Of a stretch of 37,557 nt of DNA, positions 1 to 8,238 are shown piece after piece. Positions within the stretch are counted from its first letter, which is position 1. The number at the start of each line of letters is the position of its first letter. A model generated the notes under the pieces. That model was not told the DNA's origin and did not search any database. It was given only the letters and a program-made list of their open reading frames with translations. The translations under genes and the position numbers were made by a program. Source of the DNA: Caryophanales bacterium UBA3631 (lineage in GTDB: Bacteria; Bacillota_I; Bacilli_A; RF39; UBA660); assembly GCA_002374055.1 (NCBI GenBank), contig DFLA01000002.1:1-37557 (forward strand), given 5' to 3'.

Positions 1-263
1 GAGAAGATATTTTAGATAATATGTGCAGTGATGAGCTAATAGCTAATTTATTTAGAATTTCTTTGACTGAACAAAAACTTAAGAATGAAAATATTAAATT
101 AGATAGTGACGCAAATATTGCGCATTATGAGGTTGGTAAAGATATTAGGGATACTATAAAAAAACAAGGTGGAACATTACCTGAGAAATTTCCTACACCA
201 GATAAAAGTTTAAAAGAATTAGAAAAAAGTAATAAAATAGAAACACAAATTAGTAATAATTAA
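1..263 (+). CDS. dinD: DinD-like protein, C-terminal end (5' truncated by window edge)
   Basis: The reading frame is open from base 3 and stops at 261-263, giving about 86 residues of a C-terminus. The motifs EDILDNM, ANLFRI, NAHYEVGKDIR-like spacing and GGTLPEKFPTPDKSLKELE match the C-terminus of DNA-damage-inducible protein D, and the same stretch is recognisable in the dinD copy at 34552-35376 (ANLFRITQTE, GGTMPEDLPTPDRSIKEL). The internal ATG at 21 is not a gene start. E. coli DinD is SOS-induced and modulates RecA; function here is inferred. The sequence is diverged from the other two copies, so it is a separate paralogue and not a recent duplicate. Confidence 0.8.
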   Translation, partial: EDILDNMCSDELIANLFRISLTEQKLKNENIKLDSDANIAHYEVGKDIRDTIKKQGGTLPEKFPTPDKSLKELEKSNKIETQISNN

Positions 264-336
264 GTGATATGATGTGATATAGATATATAAATTTGTATAC
301 TTTTTGTCGTATTTTGTTAATAAATTATGATTTTTC

Positions 337-365
337 TTGTATTATTTATAGGGAAGTGCTATAAT
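337..365 (+). promoter_or_regulatory. Sigma-A type promoter of rpsU-yqeY
   Basis: TTGTAT at 337-342, a 17-nt spacer and a perfect TATAAT at 360-365 lie 27 nt before the rpsU start codon. Confidence 0.75.
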
Positions 366-392
366 ATTCCTAGTCGAGAAGGGAGGGATATC

Positions 393-593
393 ATGTCTAC
401 AGTAGTCGTAAAAAATGGTAATGTTGAATTTGCTTTACGTAATTTAAAGCAAAAGAACGCTAAAGATGGCCTCCTAAAAGCAGCTAGGGAAAGAAACGAA
501 GGTTATATGAAACCTGGTGTTAAGAGAAGAAAAGCTAAGAAAGAAGCTATTAGAAATAGTCATAAAAGAGAGAGAAGAGAAAGATATAATTAG
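393..593 (+). CDS. rpsU: 30S ribosomal protein bS21
   Basis: This 66-aa, very basic protein belongs to the small ribosomal subunit near the anti-Shine-Dalgarno region of 16S rRNA. The N-terminus (MSTVVVKNGNVEFALRN) and the Arg/Lys-rich tail with KPGVKRRKAKKEA are typical of bS21, and the length is within the family range. An upstream in-frame ATG at 327 is rejected because the strong site GGGAGG sits just before 393 and the promoter lies between the two. It is followed by yqeY, as in B. subtilis, with a short terminator-like hairpin in the gap. Confidence 0.95.
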   Translation: MSTVVVKNGNVEFALRNLKQKNAKDGLLKAARERNEGYMKPGVKRRKAKKEAIRNSHKRERRERYN

Positions 594-594
594 T

Positions 595-616
595 AGAACC
601 ATTAGGTTCTCTTTTT
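595..616 (+). terminator. Short hairpin between rpsU and yqeY (attenuator/partial terminator)
   Basis: AGAACC (595-600), loop ATTA, GGTTCT (605-610), then CTTTTT. The 6-bp stem is weak, so some transcription probably continues into yqeY, whose ribosome binding site follows directly. Confidence 0.6.
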
Positions 617-629
617 AAAAGGTGATTCT

Positions 630-1073
630 ATGAGGGAAAGAATATTAAATGATTTAAAAACTGCTATGAAGAATCAGGATAAGGATACTTTAAAAGTAAT
701 TCGTATGGTTAAAGGTAGTATGCAGTTAGAAGAAATTAATTTAAAGCATGAGCTTAATGATGATGAGGTTATTAGTATTATTTCTAAGGAAATTAAAACT
801 AGACGTGATTCAATTAAGGAGTTTATTAAGGGTAATAGACAGGATTTAGTTGATGAAACTGAAAAGGAAATAAAAGTATTAGAAAAGTATTTACCTGAAC
901 AATTAAGTGATGATGAGATTAATTCAATCATTGATGATATTTTTAATAAGGTTCAACCAAAAGGAATGCAAGATATGGGTAAGATAATGGGTATGATTTC
1001 TCCTTTAGTAAAAGGAAAAGCAGATCTTGGAAGTGTTAGTTCTAAGATTAGGGAAAAGTTATCTAGCTTATAA
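630..1073 (+). CDS. yqeY: GatB/YqeY domain protein
   Basis: This 147-aa protein has the YqeY domain, related to the tRNA-binding tail domain of the GatB amidotransferase subunit. Visible family features are the N-terminal helix (MRERILNDLKTAMKNQDKDTLKVIRMVKG), the EKEIKVLEKYLPEQLS segment near the middle and the C-terminal GKIMGMISPLVKGKADLGSVSSKI. Length equals that of B. subtilis YqeY. The start follows AAAAGGTGAT. The rpsU-yqeY pairing is conserved in Firmicutes. The precise biochemical role is not settled for the family. Confidence 0.92.
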   Translation: MRERILNDLKTAMKNQDKDTLKVIRMVKGSMQLEEINLKHELNDDEVISIISKEIKTRRDSIKEFIKGNRQDLVDETEKEIKVLEKYLPEQLSDDEINSIIDDIFNKVQPKGMQDMGKIMGMISPLVKGKADLGSVSSKIREKLSSL

Positions 1074-1108
1074 TTGTTTCCTTTTTTTTGATAGATTAGG
1101 AGGTTTTT

Positions 1109-1596
1109 ATGGAAATAAGAGACTTATATGATGTGAACAAAAATTTGACTGGCAAGATTTTTTTAAGGGAGAGCAAGTTCCTAAGGGTTATTATTATTTA
1201 ATAGTAGCTGTTATTTTAGAAAATTCTAATGGAGAGTTTTTGATTCAAAAAAGAGTTTTAAGAAAAGGAGGAAAGTGGGCTTTAACTGCTGGACATCCAA
1301 AATCTGGGGAAAATAGCTTTGAGGGTTTATGTTCAGAGGTTTCTGAAGAACTTGGGATAGACATATCTAATGATCATCCACAACTTATTGATACTTGGAT
1401 TAATAATGATCAGATTTTTGACATTTATTATCTTAAAAAGGACATTAACTTGGAAGATATTATTATTCAAGAGGAAGAGGTTGATGGAGTAAGGTATGCA
1501 AACTTAGATGAGATAAAAAAATTGAATTCTAATGGAGAATTTCATGAAAACCATTTTATACTTTTTTCAAAATGTATGGATAAGTTAGGGAGGTAA
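1109..1596 (+). pseudogene. Nudix hydrolase (IDI-like subfamily) with a frameshift in a T7 run
   Basis: AGGAGG precedes ATG at 1109, which opens MEIRDLYDVNKNLTGKIF, the normal start of an Idi/YfcD-like Nudix protein. That frame ends at a stop near 1199. The expected continuation (FKGEQVPKGYYYLIVAVILE and onward) is in another frame and runs to 1596. The switch falls at T7 (1158-1164); one extra T would restore a 162-aa protein. The Nudix box is GHPKSGE...SEVSEELGI: the Gx5E and EExG parts are intact, but the usual Arg of REUxEE is Ser. The 3' part could start alone at a TTG at 1240, but has no good ribosome site. Either a real disruption, slippage, or a homopolymer sequencing error. Confidence 0.75.
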
Positions 1597-1597
1597 T

Positions 1598-2095
1598 ATG
1601 AAGGTTTATGTAGATTTTGATGGTGTTTTATTGGATACTGATAGTGTTATTGATTCTGAATTTGATGGTTATGGTGATAGAAGGGAGTTTGTTAAGAATT
1701 ATGATTGGTTTAGGTTAATGCGTGATGATTTAATTATTAATGATGCTTTTAAATATATTAATGAGTCTAAGTATAGTATTAATTTATTATCTAAGATTAG
1801 TTCTATGTGTGAGGGACAGGCTAAGATTAAATATTTAAGAGAAAAAGGTATTAATATTGATATTAATTTAGTTCCTACTTTAATTAATAAGTGTGATGTT
1901 GTTAATGCATGTGGTAATATTTTGATTGATGATAAGATTGTTAATCTTGATAGTTGGAGTAGTAATGGTGGTATTTCTATATTTTTTAATAAGGATGGAA
2001 AAAATATTGATATACATGGTGATATTAATACTAAGTATCCAATGGTTAGTGATTTACGTTGTTTAATAGAGAATAATATAAAAGAACGATTTTAG
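1598..2095 (+). CDS. HAD-superfamily phosphatase / NT5C-like 5'-nucleotidase
   Basis: This 165-aa protein starts with VDFDGVLLDT, the HAD motif I with nucleophile Asp and acid/base Asp (DxD). LLSKIS fits motif II, the Lys region KIKYLREKGI fits motif III, and ILIDDKIVNLDSW carries the acidic motif IV. The size and DSW element resemble small deoxynucleotidase-like (NT5C) proteins; the substrate cannot be read from the sequence. GGAGGT lies inside the end of the upstream Nudix gene 2 nt away, so the two are cotranscribed and coupled. Its TAG stop sits in the loop of a two-way terminator. Confidence 0.75.
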   Translation: MKVYVDFDGVLLDTDSVIDSEFDGYGDRREFVKNYDWFRLMRDDLIINDAFKYINESKYSINLLSKISSMCEGQAKIKYLREKGINIDINLVPTLINKCDVVNACGNILIDDKIVNLDSWSSNGGISIFFNKDGKNIDIHGDINTKYPMVSDLRCLIENNIKERF

Positions 2096-2106
2096 TCGTT
2101 CTTTTT
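2081..2106. terminator. Bidirectional terminator, HAD gene / FemABX gene
   Basis: AAAGAACGA (2081-2089) pairs perfectly with TCGTTCTTT (2096-2104) around the loop TTTTAG; runs of T or A flank both sides. The stop codons of both convergent genes overlap inside the loop. Confidence 0.85.
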
Positions 2107-3348
2107 CTTTATTATTTTTGAAATTTGTGATGCTTTTTTATACATGAAGTATAGTGTGTTGTTTGTAACTAGTTCGAAATCTCCTGCATATTCAATTGCA
2201 CATGATCCAAAGTTCATTCTAAATTCATTTAATCCTTTATATTTGTCTTCTTTTGTTAAATTACTTATTCCTCCTAGATTAAATTTTTTGAATCCTTTTT
2301 TTGAGTATTCTTCTATTACTTTCCATAATAATAGATGTTTTGCATTTAGATATCTATAGTTCATATCGTATCCATCCATAAACATGTATACTGTTCCGTA
2401 GTATTTTATTATCATTATACTTGCAAGTACTATTCCATTAGGATGATCTTGTAATAGGCTTGTTGCTGTTATAAGTTTGTTTTCATATTTGTTTAGTAGC
2501 GAATCACTTGTAAGTTTTTTATTTATTAGTTTTGATTTATCTTTGTGTATGTCTTCCATTATTTTGTAGTTAAGTTCATTTGTTTCACTTTCTAGTTGTT
2601 CGTGTTCTTTTTGACTGTTAATTAGGTATTCTTCTGTATTTAATTTTGCATAATATAGGTCTACCATTCCTTTTTCATCATAATGTTTGTATATATCTTG
2701 TAAGAATGCATAACTTCTTGGGTATTTATATTTTGATTGTTCATATAAATATTTTAGTTCGTTAAAGTTTCCTTTATATATATGTATACCGTCTTCTATT
2801 GCGTTTTTTATTTTTTTTCTATAGTTTTTATCTATATTATTATATATTTCATTTGAATCTCTGTCTATATTTAGGATTGATTCAAATCTTGGCTTTATTG
2901 TTTCAAAGTAGTCGTTATATCCTTGGTGATTATATCCTAGTTTTATTAATTGTTCGAATATACTGTCATAGTGTTTATTTTGGTATATTATTTCTTTGTT
3001 GTTATTGTATATATTTTTTATTATCATTGGATTTATTCTGAACGCTACTATGTCTTTTTTTCCAAGGAATTCTTTTAATAATTTTGTGAATTCTTCTACT
3101 AGGTTATAGTCATTAAAGTTTATTAGGTATCCACGTGGTGTATATGCATATTTAAATCCTTTTCTTTTTTCTATTATTACAAGTGAGGCTGCTAGTATGT
3201 AGTTATCATCTACTAGTCCTAAAAAGAATGCTTCGTTTTTTTCATGGTTCATAACGAATGCGTATTCTGGTGTTTGGTAGAATGATTTATATGGAAAACT
3301 ACTTGCAAATGTACTGAATTCTTCGTTTGTTAATTCTTTAATATACAT
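2092..3348 (-). CDS. FemABX-family aminoacyltransferase (peptidoglycan interpeptide bridge)
   Basis: This 418-aa protein matches the FemA/FemX/MurM family, which transfers amino acids from aminoacyl-tRNA to the peptidoglycan stem peptide on the cytoplasmic side. The N-terminal part has FYQTPEYAFVMNH and YTPRGYLINF, and the C-terminal GNAT-like part has YMFMDGYD and KKFNLGGISNLTKEDKYKGLNEFRMNFG. A Glu/Lys/Leu-rich stretch at about residues 230-300 is probably the coiled-coil arm seen in FemA. Start is ATG after AGGAGG. It is monocistronic, convergent with the HAD gene, and overlaps it by 4 nt. The amino acid added and the exact position in the bridge are unknown. Confidence 0.85.
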   Translation of the reverse strand: MYIKELTNEEFSTFASSFPYKSFYQTPEYAFVMNHEKNEAFFLGLVDDNYILAASLVIIEKRKGFKYAYTPRGYLINFNDYNLVEEFTKLLKEFLGKKDIVAFRINPMIIKNIYNNNKEIIYQNKHYDSIFEQLIKLGYNHQGYNDYFETIKPRFESILNIDRDSNEIYNNIDKNYRKKIKNAIEDGIHIYKGNFNELKYLYEQSKYKYPRSYAFLQDIYKHYDEKGMVDLYYAKLNTEEYLINSQKEHEQLESETNELNYKIMEDIHKDKSKLINKKLTSDSLLNKYENKLITATSLLQDHPNGIVLASIMIIKYYGTVYMFMDGYDMNYRYLNAKHLLLWKVIEEYSKKGFKKFNLGGISNLTKEDKYKGLNEFRMNFGSCAIEYAGDFELVTNNTLYFMYKKASQISKIIKKKND

Positions 3349-3382
3349 ATATACCTCCTTGAAACTAATTTATTCTATAAAT

Positions 3383-3411
3383 ATTATAATGTAAATATTG
3401 TTATTAGTCAA
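3383..3411 (-). promoter_or_regulatory. Promoter of the FemABX gene
   Basis: On the minus strand TTGACT (3411-3406), 17 nt, then a perfect TATAAT (3388-3383), 35 nt before the start codon. Confidence 0.75.
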
Positions 3412-3470
3412 TTTATAATTTGTGTATATTTTTTTATTTTTTAAATATATATTAATGGGAGGTTGAGAAT

Positions 3471-4352
3471 TTGATAGTAGGTATTCCTAGGGCATTATTT
3501 TATTATTATTATGGCGATTTTTGGATAAATTTTTTTAGTAAGTTAGGTATTAGTTATATTATTAGTCCTGAAACTAATCGCGAAATTAAGGAACTTGGTA
3601 ATAAGTATTCTGTTGATGAAATGTGTTTATCTTTAAAGAATTATATAGGACATGTTGCTTATTTATCTGATAAGTGTGATTATATTTTGGTTCCTAGAAT
3701 TGATAATTATGGTTTGTTAGAGCAGACTTGTACTAATTTTTTGGCATGTTATGATATTCTTAATAATATTTTTGATACTAAAATTATTGATTATAATATT
3801 AGTTATGATAATGGGAATACTGAAAAACGTGCTTTTATTAATCTTGGAAAAAAATTGGGTAAGTCTTATATGGAATCTCGTAGTTCTTATTATTATGCTT
3901 TATATAGGTATAGAAAGAATTTAAAAAATAGTATTTGTTCAAATGTTAATAATCTGTACAAGGATGGTAAGAAGATATTGGTTGTTTCTCATCCTTATAA
4001 TGTATATGATTCTACAATTGGAAAACCTATTATTGATTATTTGAAAAGTGCAGGTTGTGTAGTTATTTATAGTGATTTATTTGATAGGAGCAAGTGTATG
4101 GAGAAGTCTTTGAATTTGAGTAATGGTCTTTATTGGAAGTATAGTCGTGAAATTATTGGGTCTATAGAGTTATGCAAGGATAAGGTTGATGGCATTATTT
4201 TTTTATCAACTTTTCCGTGTGGTTTGGATTCTCTTGTTAATGAGTTGATTATTAGGAAACTCTCTAAGAAGTCTTTGAATCTTGTTGTAGATGATATGGA
4301 TGCTTTTGCTGGAATTGAAACTCGTTTAGAAAGTTTTGTTGATATTGTATAA
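3471..4352 (+). CDS. Acyl-CoA dehydratase activase-related protein, subunit 1 (DUF2229-like)
   Basis: This 293-aa protein opens with IVGIPRALFYYYYGDFWINFF and SPETNREIKELG, the signature of the 2-hydroxyglutaryl-CoA dehydratase-like proteins that accompany an ATP-dependent activase. Conserved Cys occur in EMCLSL, DKCDYILVPR and TFPCGLD, possible Fe-S ligands; the end DDMDAFAGIETRLESF is also typical. It starts at TTG (3471) after GGGAGG; there is no ATG alternative. First gene of a three-gene operon; in many Firmicutes these modules are fused into one protein of over 1000 residues. Substrate unknown: a radical dehydratase, a double-cubane-type reductase or something else are all possible. Confidence 0.7.
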   Translation: MIVGIPRALFYYYYGDFWINFFSKLGISYIISPETNREIKELGNKYSVDEMCLSLKNYIGHVAYLSDKCDYILVPRIDNYGLLEQTCTNFLACYDILNNIFDTKIIDYNISYDNGNTEKRAFINLGKKLGKSYMESRSSYYYALYRYRKNLKNSICSNVNNLYKDGKKILVVSHPYNVYDSTIGKPIIDYLKSAGCVVIYSDLFDRSKCMEKSLNLSNGLYWKYSREIIGSIELCKDKVDGIIFLSTFPCGLDSLVNELIIRKLSKKSLNLVVDDMDAFAGIETRLESFVDIV

Positions 4353-5403
4353 GATTGGTTTTCCTCAGGTAGGTAATTATTGTGTTCCAGCAAAGTTTTT
4401 ATTTTCTAATATATTGAATTGTGAGATTATTGATGCTCCTGATATTACTAGTAGGACTATTGATTTAGGTGTTAAGTATAGTCCTGAATTTGTTTGTACT
4501 CCTTTTAAATATACTTTGGGTACGATGTTAGAAGTAATAGAGAAGGGTGCTGATTGTGTTATTCAACTTGGTGGTGGGTGTAGATATGGTTATTATCATG
4601 AGTTGCAGAGGGAGATAATTAATAATTTAGGTTATGATGTAAAGGTTATTAATTTAGTAAGTGCTGGTCAAGCTAGTATTAGAAAGGTTTATAGGGATTT
4701 GAAGAGTATTGACCCAAAATTTTCTAAGGTTAAAGGTGCTTATTATTTTCTTCTTACTGTTAAGATGATTAAATATATGGATATAGTTGATGATTATATA
4801 AGGTGTAATGTTGGTTTTGAGGTTTCTAAGGGTGAGATGGAGAAGTATAATGATATGATGCTCAATGAGTTTTTGTCTATTAAGAGTGTTTTCTCTTTGA
4901 AAAGGGTTTTTAAGAAGTATTATGATAAGATAAAGAGTGTAGAATTGAATAAGCCTGATAATGTTATTAAAGTAGGGGTTATTGGTGAACTATATACTGT
5001 TATGGAGCCTTTTAGTAATTATTTTTTAGAGAAGTCTTTGGCTAGTTTTAATATGTCTGTTAAGAGGTATACTAATGCGAGTTATTTGTTATTCAATAAG
5101 GGGAAATATGTTAATCGTAATATAAAGAAGTATTCTAAGTATGTAAAGTATAAGATGGGAGCGGACGCTACTGATAATATTATGAGAAGCGTCGATTTAT
5201 GTCGTAGTGGTTATGATGGTATTATTCATATTAAGTCTTCTTTTTGTACTCCTGAGATAGGCGCGATGGGTATTATTAATAGGGTTTGTCATGATTATGA
5301 TGTTCCTTTGATGTTTTTTAGTTTTGATGCTAATACTTCTCGTGTTGGGATACAAACTAGGTTAGAGGCTTTTAATGATATGATAGAAATGAGGAAAAAA
5401 TGA
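4345..5403 (+). CDS. Acyl-CoA dehydratase activase-related protein, subunit 2
   Basis: About 352 aa, same fold family as the gene before it. YKIGFPQVGNYCVP opens the protein and PEFVCTPFKYTLG, GGGCRYGYYHE and SSFCTPEIGAMG place conserved Cys where Fe-S ligands lie in HgdB-like proteins; VGIQTRLEAF near the end parallels GIETRLESF of the partner. No ATG is available. The TTG at 4345 fits the family N-terminus; TTG at 4336 or 4339 are alternatives. The start overlaps the upstream stop, implying translational coupling, and the two proteins probably form a heterodimer. The stop TGA overlaps the ATG of the activase. Confidence 0.68.
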   Translation: MYKIGFPQVGNYCVPAKFLFSNILNCEIIDAPDITSRTIDLGVKYSPEFVCTPFKYTLGTMLEVIEKGADCVIQLGGGCRYGYYHELQREIINNLGYDVKVINLVSAGQASIRKVYRDLKSIDPKFSKVKGAYYFLLTVKMIKYMDIVDDYIRCNVGFEVSKGEMEKYNDMMLNEFLSIKSVFSLKRVFKKYYDKIKSVELNKPDNVIKVGVIGELYTVMEPFSNYFLEKSLASFNMSVKRYTNASYLLFNKGKYVNRNIKKYSKYVKYKMGADATDNIMRSVDLCRSGYDGIIHIKSSFCTPEIGAMGIINRVCHDYDVPLMFFSFDANTSRVGIQTRLEAFNDMIEMRKK

Positions 5404-6332
5404 ATTGTTATTTAGGTATTGATATTGGATCTATTTCTACCAAGGGTGTTGTTATTGATGATAATGATAGGATTATTACTTCTTTATATATATGGACTGA
5501 GGGTAATCCAGTTAATTCTGTAAAGAAATTGATTAACGAGCTTAAGAATGGCATCCCTAGTGGTTATGTTGTTCGTGGTATTGGTACTACTGGTTCAGCT
5601 CGTAAGTTGATTGGTTTATTGGTTAATGCTAATGTTGTTAAGAATGAAATCACTGCTCATGCTGTTGGTACTCTTTCTCGTAATCCCAATGTTAGAACTA
5701 TATTGGAGATTGGTGGACAGGATTCTAAAATTATATTGGTTAATAATGGTATTATTGTTGATTATGCTATGAATACTTTATGCGCTGCTGGAACTGGATC
5801 ATTCTTGTCTAGTCAAGCTAAGAGGTTAGATATTCCAATTGAAGAGTTTGGAAAGCTTGCTTTAACTAGTAAAAATCCTGCAAAGATTGCGGCAAGGTGT
5901 ACTGTTTTTGCTGAAAGTGATTTAATACATAAGGCACAAGTTGGATATAGTAAGGAGGATATTGTTGCTGGATTATGTAAGAGTGTTGTTTTGAATTATC
6001 TTAATAATGTTGGAAAGGGTAAGAAGATATTAGAGCCTGTTGTTTTTCAAGGTGGTGTTTCTAAAAATGAGGGTGTTTTAAAGTATTTTCGTGAGGTTTT
6101 GGGATGTGATGTTACAGTTGACAAAAATAGTCATTTGATGGGGGCTTTGGGTATTGCGATATTATCTCGTAAGAATAGTGATGGAAAAATTTATGATTTG
6201 AATATTAAGGATATTGAGTTTAAAACTGTTGGTAGTGAGTGTAGTGGATGTTCAAATAATTGTGAGATTATTAGAATATTTAAGGATAAGAAGTTGGTTG
6301 ATACTTGGGGAAGTATGTGTGGTAAATTCTAA
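5400..6332 (+). CDS. BadF/BadG/BcrA/BcrD-type ATPase (acyl-CoA dehydratase activase, HgdC-like)
   Basis: This 310-aa ASKHA-fold ATPase delivers low-potential electrons to its partner dehydratase or reductase using ATP. Phosphate loops LGIDIGSISTKGVV and EIGGQDSKII are clear. The two Cys that bridge a [4Fe-4S] cluster between monomers in HgdC are present, in LCAAGTGSF and ARCTVFAESD. FQGGVSKNEGV and SHLMGALGIA are the adenosine-binding end. An extra C-terminal Cys group (CSGCSNNC ... MCGKF) could bind metal. The start overlaps the preceding stop (ATGA). The two upstream genes are its likely electron-accepting partners. Confidence 0.88.
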   Translation: MNCYLGIDIGSISTKGVVIDDNDRIITSLYIWTEGNPVNSVKKLINELKNGIPSGYVVRGIGTTGSARKLIGLLVNANVVKNEITAHAVGTLSRNPNVRTILEIGGQDSKIILVNNGIIVDYAMNTLCAAGTGSFLSSQAKRLDIPIEEFGKLALTSKNPAKIAARCTVFAESDLIHKAQVGYSKEDIVAGLCKSVVLNYLNNVGKGKKILEPVVFQGGVSKNEGVLKYFREVLGCDVTVDKNSHLMGALGIAILSRKNSDGKIYDLNIKDIEFKTVGSECSGCSNNCEIIRIFKDKKLVDTWGSMCGKF

Positions 6333-6358
6333 CTATTAACTTTGTTAATGGTTTTTTT
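6333..6358 (+). terminator. Terminator of the activase operon
   Basis: CTATTAAC, loop TTT, GTTAATGG (one T-G pair), then seven T. Confidence 0.7.
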
Positions 6359-6405
6359 GTTTATTCATTTAGTTTGAATTTTTATATATTATAGTAGGTG
6401 ATATT

Positions 6406-6909
6406 ATGATTAAGTTTATTAGGAATCAAATTATTCTTGTTAGGACTTGTGATCCTGCTATTCATAGTAATTTTGAGGTGTTTTTATATCCTTATTTTTG
6501 GTGTATGATTTTTTATAGGATTTCTCATTTTTTATATTTGAAAAGGTTTTATTTTATTTCTAGGTTTATTTCTCAGTTTTCTAGGTTTTTAACTGGTATT
6601 GAAATACATCCAGGGGCTTGTATTGGTAAGAATTTTTTTATTGATCATGGTTCTTGTGTTGTTATTGGTGAAACTAGTGTAATAGGTGATAATGTTTTAA
6701 TTTATCATGGTGTTACATTAGGTGGAAAGGGTGGTACTGGTAAGAGACATCCTACAATTGGTAATAATGTTATGATTGGTTGTGGTGCTAAAATATTAGG
6801 TAATATTTATATAGGTGATAATTCTAAGATTGGTGCGAATGCTGTTATACTTCATGATGTTTTACCTAATTCTACTATTGTTGGTGTTCCTGGTAGACGT
6901 GTTAAGTAG
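6406..6909 (+). CDS. cysE: Serine O-acetyltransferase (short form)
   Basis: This 167-aa left-handed beta-helix acetyltransferase makes O-acetylserine from serine and acetyl-CoA for cysteine synthesis. The N-terminal [27 protein letters not shown] is the CysE helical lead with the DPA motif; the rest is hexapeptide repeat with [39 protein letters not shown] and VGVPGRRVK, including the catalytic His in DHG and YHG. It lacks the long N-terminal helical domain of E. coli CysE, like the EpsC-type short forms. Start follows TAGGTGAT. No cysK is seen next to it in this window. Confidence 0.9.
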   Translation: MIKFIRNQIILVRTCDPAIHSNFEVFLYPYFWCMIFYRISHFLYLKRFYFISRFISQFSRFLTGIEIHPGACIGKNFFIDHGSCVVIGETSVIGDNVLIYHGVTLGGKGGTGKRHPTIGNNVMIGCGAKILGNIYIGDNSKIGANAVILHDVLPNSTIVGVPGRRVK

Positions 6910-6954
6910 TTGTTTAAATTATTATTTTTTTGTATAATTATTATTGGTGATTTT

Positions 6955-7326
6955 ATGGATATTAATGAATTGAAAAGCATAATAAAAAATGATTTGATGT
7001 TTATACTTGATAATAGGGAAAAATGTGTTATTGAGGTAAGTGAAAATGATATTAATAATGTGTATTCTTTATTAGATAGTGATGATTATAATACTTTGTT
7101 GGAGTGTCATAATGAGATGGATGATATTGTTAATGGTATTGTCATTAATATTGATAATAGATTAAAGAAGTTGTTGGATTTAAGTTTAGAGGATTGTAAT
7201 AGAATGGATATTTTAAATGAGATTATTTCTATTAGTAATAGTATTAGATATAATAGTGATAATAAGTCATATTTTATGGGTATTGTTAAGAAAATTTATG
7301 ATAATATTGAGGGGGATAGTTTATAA
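6955..7326 (+). CDS. Unrecognised 123-aa acidic protein
   Basis: I do not recognise this protein. It is acidic, rich in Asp, Asn, Ile and Leu, and looks all-helical (NELKSIIKNDLMFILDNREK, then repeated amphipathic segments); no signal peptide, membrane segment or Cys motif. The start at 6955 is chosen because TTGGTGAT stands just before it; an in-frame extension to 6910 would only add a hydrophobic non-coding-like stretch. It lies 45 nt behind cysE on the same strand and ends at a two-way terminator, so it may be cotranscribed with cysE. Confidence 0.6.
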   Translation: MDINELKSIIKNDLMFILDNREKCVIEVSENDINNVYSLLDSDDYNTLLECHNEMDDIVNGIVINIDNRLKKLLDLSLEDCNRMDILNEIISISNSIRYNSDNKSYFMGIVKKIYDNIEGDSL

Positions 7327-7357
7327 AAAAACGACAATGTTTATTTGTCGTTTTTTA
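7327..7357. terminator. Bidirectional terminator
   Basis: AAAACGACAA and TTGTCGTTTT flank the loop TGTTTAT, with A and T runs on either side. It serves the small plus-strand gene and the minus-strand methyltransferase, whose last codons lie in the hairpin. Confidence 0.85.
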
Positions 7358-8117
7358 GTATATCTAATGTATGTGCTCCTGCACCTATTAAATCAAGTCT
7401 CTCACATGTTGACAGGTGGTATTTTATAAATAATTCATATGTTTCATCATCCATTTTATTTAGTGCTTGTCTTATATAGTTTGCTGGCCCATCTGGAGAA
7501 ATAATTTTTATTCTTTTTAAGTTTGTTATTTTATTTAATTCATTTATTTCTTCTAGTGTTAATCTACTATATAAATCTGTTGGTTTAGGTGTTACATGGA
7601 ATGATTCATTTATTTCTTTTGTTTTTAATGAGTCTTTTATGTTATTGTCTATGAATCCATGTGTTATTATTGCATAATCATTCATACAATAAGCAATCAT
7701 TATTATTCCATCTTTTTTAGTGATTCTTTTTGCTTCATTTAAAGCTTTAATTTTTTCTTCTTTTGAAATTAAATGATACATTGGACCAAATAGAAGTGTC
7801 AGGTCGTATGTATTGTCTTCTATCATAGATAGGTCTTTTGCGTTACCTAGTATTGTTTTTATGTTTTTATTTTTTTGTTCTATTTGTTTAATATTGTGTT
7901 TTACTAGTTCTACTGCGGTTATATCATATCCTTCTTCAGAAAGTGGAACAGAGTATCTTCCAGTTCCAGCACCTATGTCTATTATTTTATTTCCTTTTTT
8001 TAAGTATTCATGGATATATTTCATCGATGTTATAAATTCTATTTCACCACGTCTTCTTGTTAGTCTTTTATCTTCATTAAATTTATTATAGTATTTTATT
8101 AGATTTTCTTCGTTCAT
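7341..8117 (-). CDS. Class I SAM-dependent methyltransferase
   Basis: This 258-aa protein has motif I KIIDIGAGTGRYSVPLSEEGYDITAVEL (SAM glycine loop and acidic residue after beta-2), motif II around GNAKDLSMIEDNTYD, and the post-II segment LFGPMYHLISKEEKIKALNEAKRITKKDG typical of small Firmicute methyltransferases. The C-terminal half after residue 150 should form the substrate lid; the substrate is unknown. The start ATG follows GGTGA on the minus strand. It is convergent with the upstream small gene and divergent from the giant protein gene. Confidence 0.85.
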   Translation of the reverse strand: MNEENLIKYYNKFNEDKRLTRRRGEIEFITSMKYIHEYLKKGNKIIDIGAGTGRYSVPLSEEGYDITAVELVKHNIKQIEQKNKNIKTILGNAKDLSMIEDNTYDLTLLFGPMYHLISKEEKIKALNEAKRITKKDGIIMIAYCMNDYAIITHGFIDNNIKDSLKTKEINESFHVTPKPTDLYSRLTLEEINELNKITNLKRIKIISPDGPANYIRQALNKMDDETYELFIKYHLSTCERLDLIGAGAHTLDILKNDK

Positions 8118-8187
8118 AATTTCACCATGAATATAATATGATATTTTTGTTTTTTTTTCAAGTAGTGTGTAATTTGTTTATTGATTA

Positions 8188-8196
8188 TGTTATAAT
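8188..8196 (+). promoter_or_regulatory. Extended -10 promoter of the accessory block
   Basis: TGT followed by a perfect TATAAT (8191-8196); no good -35 is visible 17 nt upstream, so it would rely on the extended -10. It lies 42 nt before the ATG at 8239. Confidence 0.6.
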
Positions 8197-8238
8197 TTGT
8201 ATAGAATAATTGATAATATTTTAGATTGGAGTTATTTT

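Noticed and set aside
1240..1596. Independent 118-aa Nudix gene starting at TTG 1240
   Set aside because: It would lack the first beta strands of the fold and has no ribosome site; the true N-terminus is found at 1109 in another frame.
3471..5403. First two genes of the activase operon as one frameshifted gene
   Set aside because: Each has its own complete family start (IVGIPRAL, KIGFPQVGNY) and end (GIETRLESF, GIQTRLEAF); they are two related subunits with coupled translation.
8197..8238. TTG start for the giant protein
   Set aside because: The TATAAT box ends at 8196, so the TTG would be upstream of or at the transcription start; ATG 8239 has a GGAG site.
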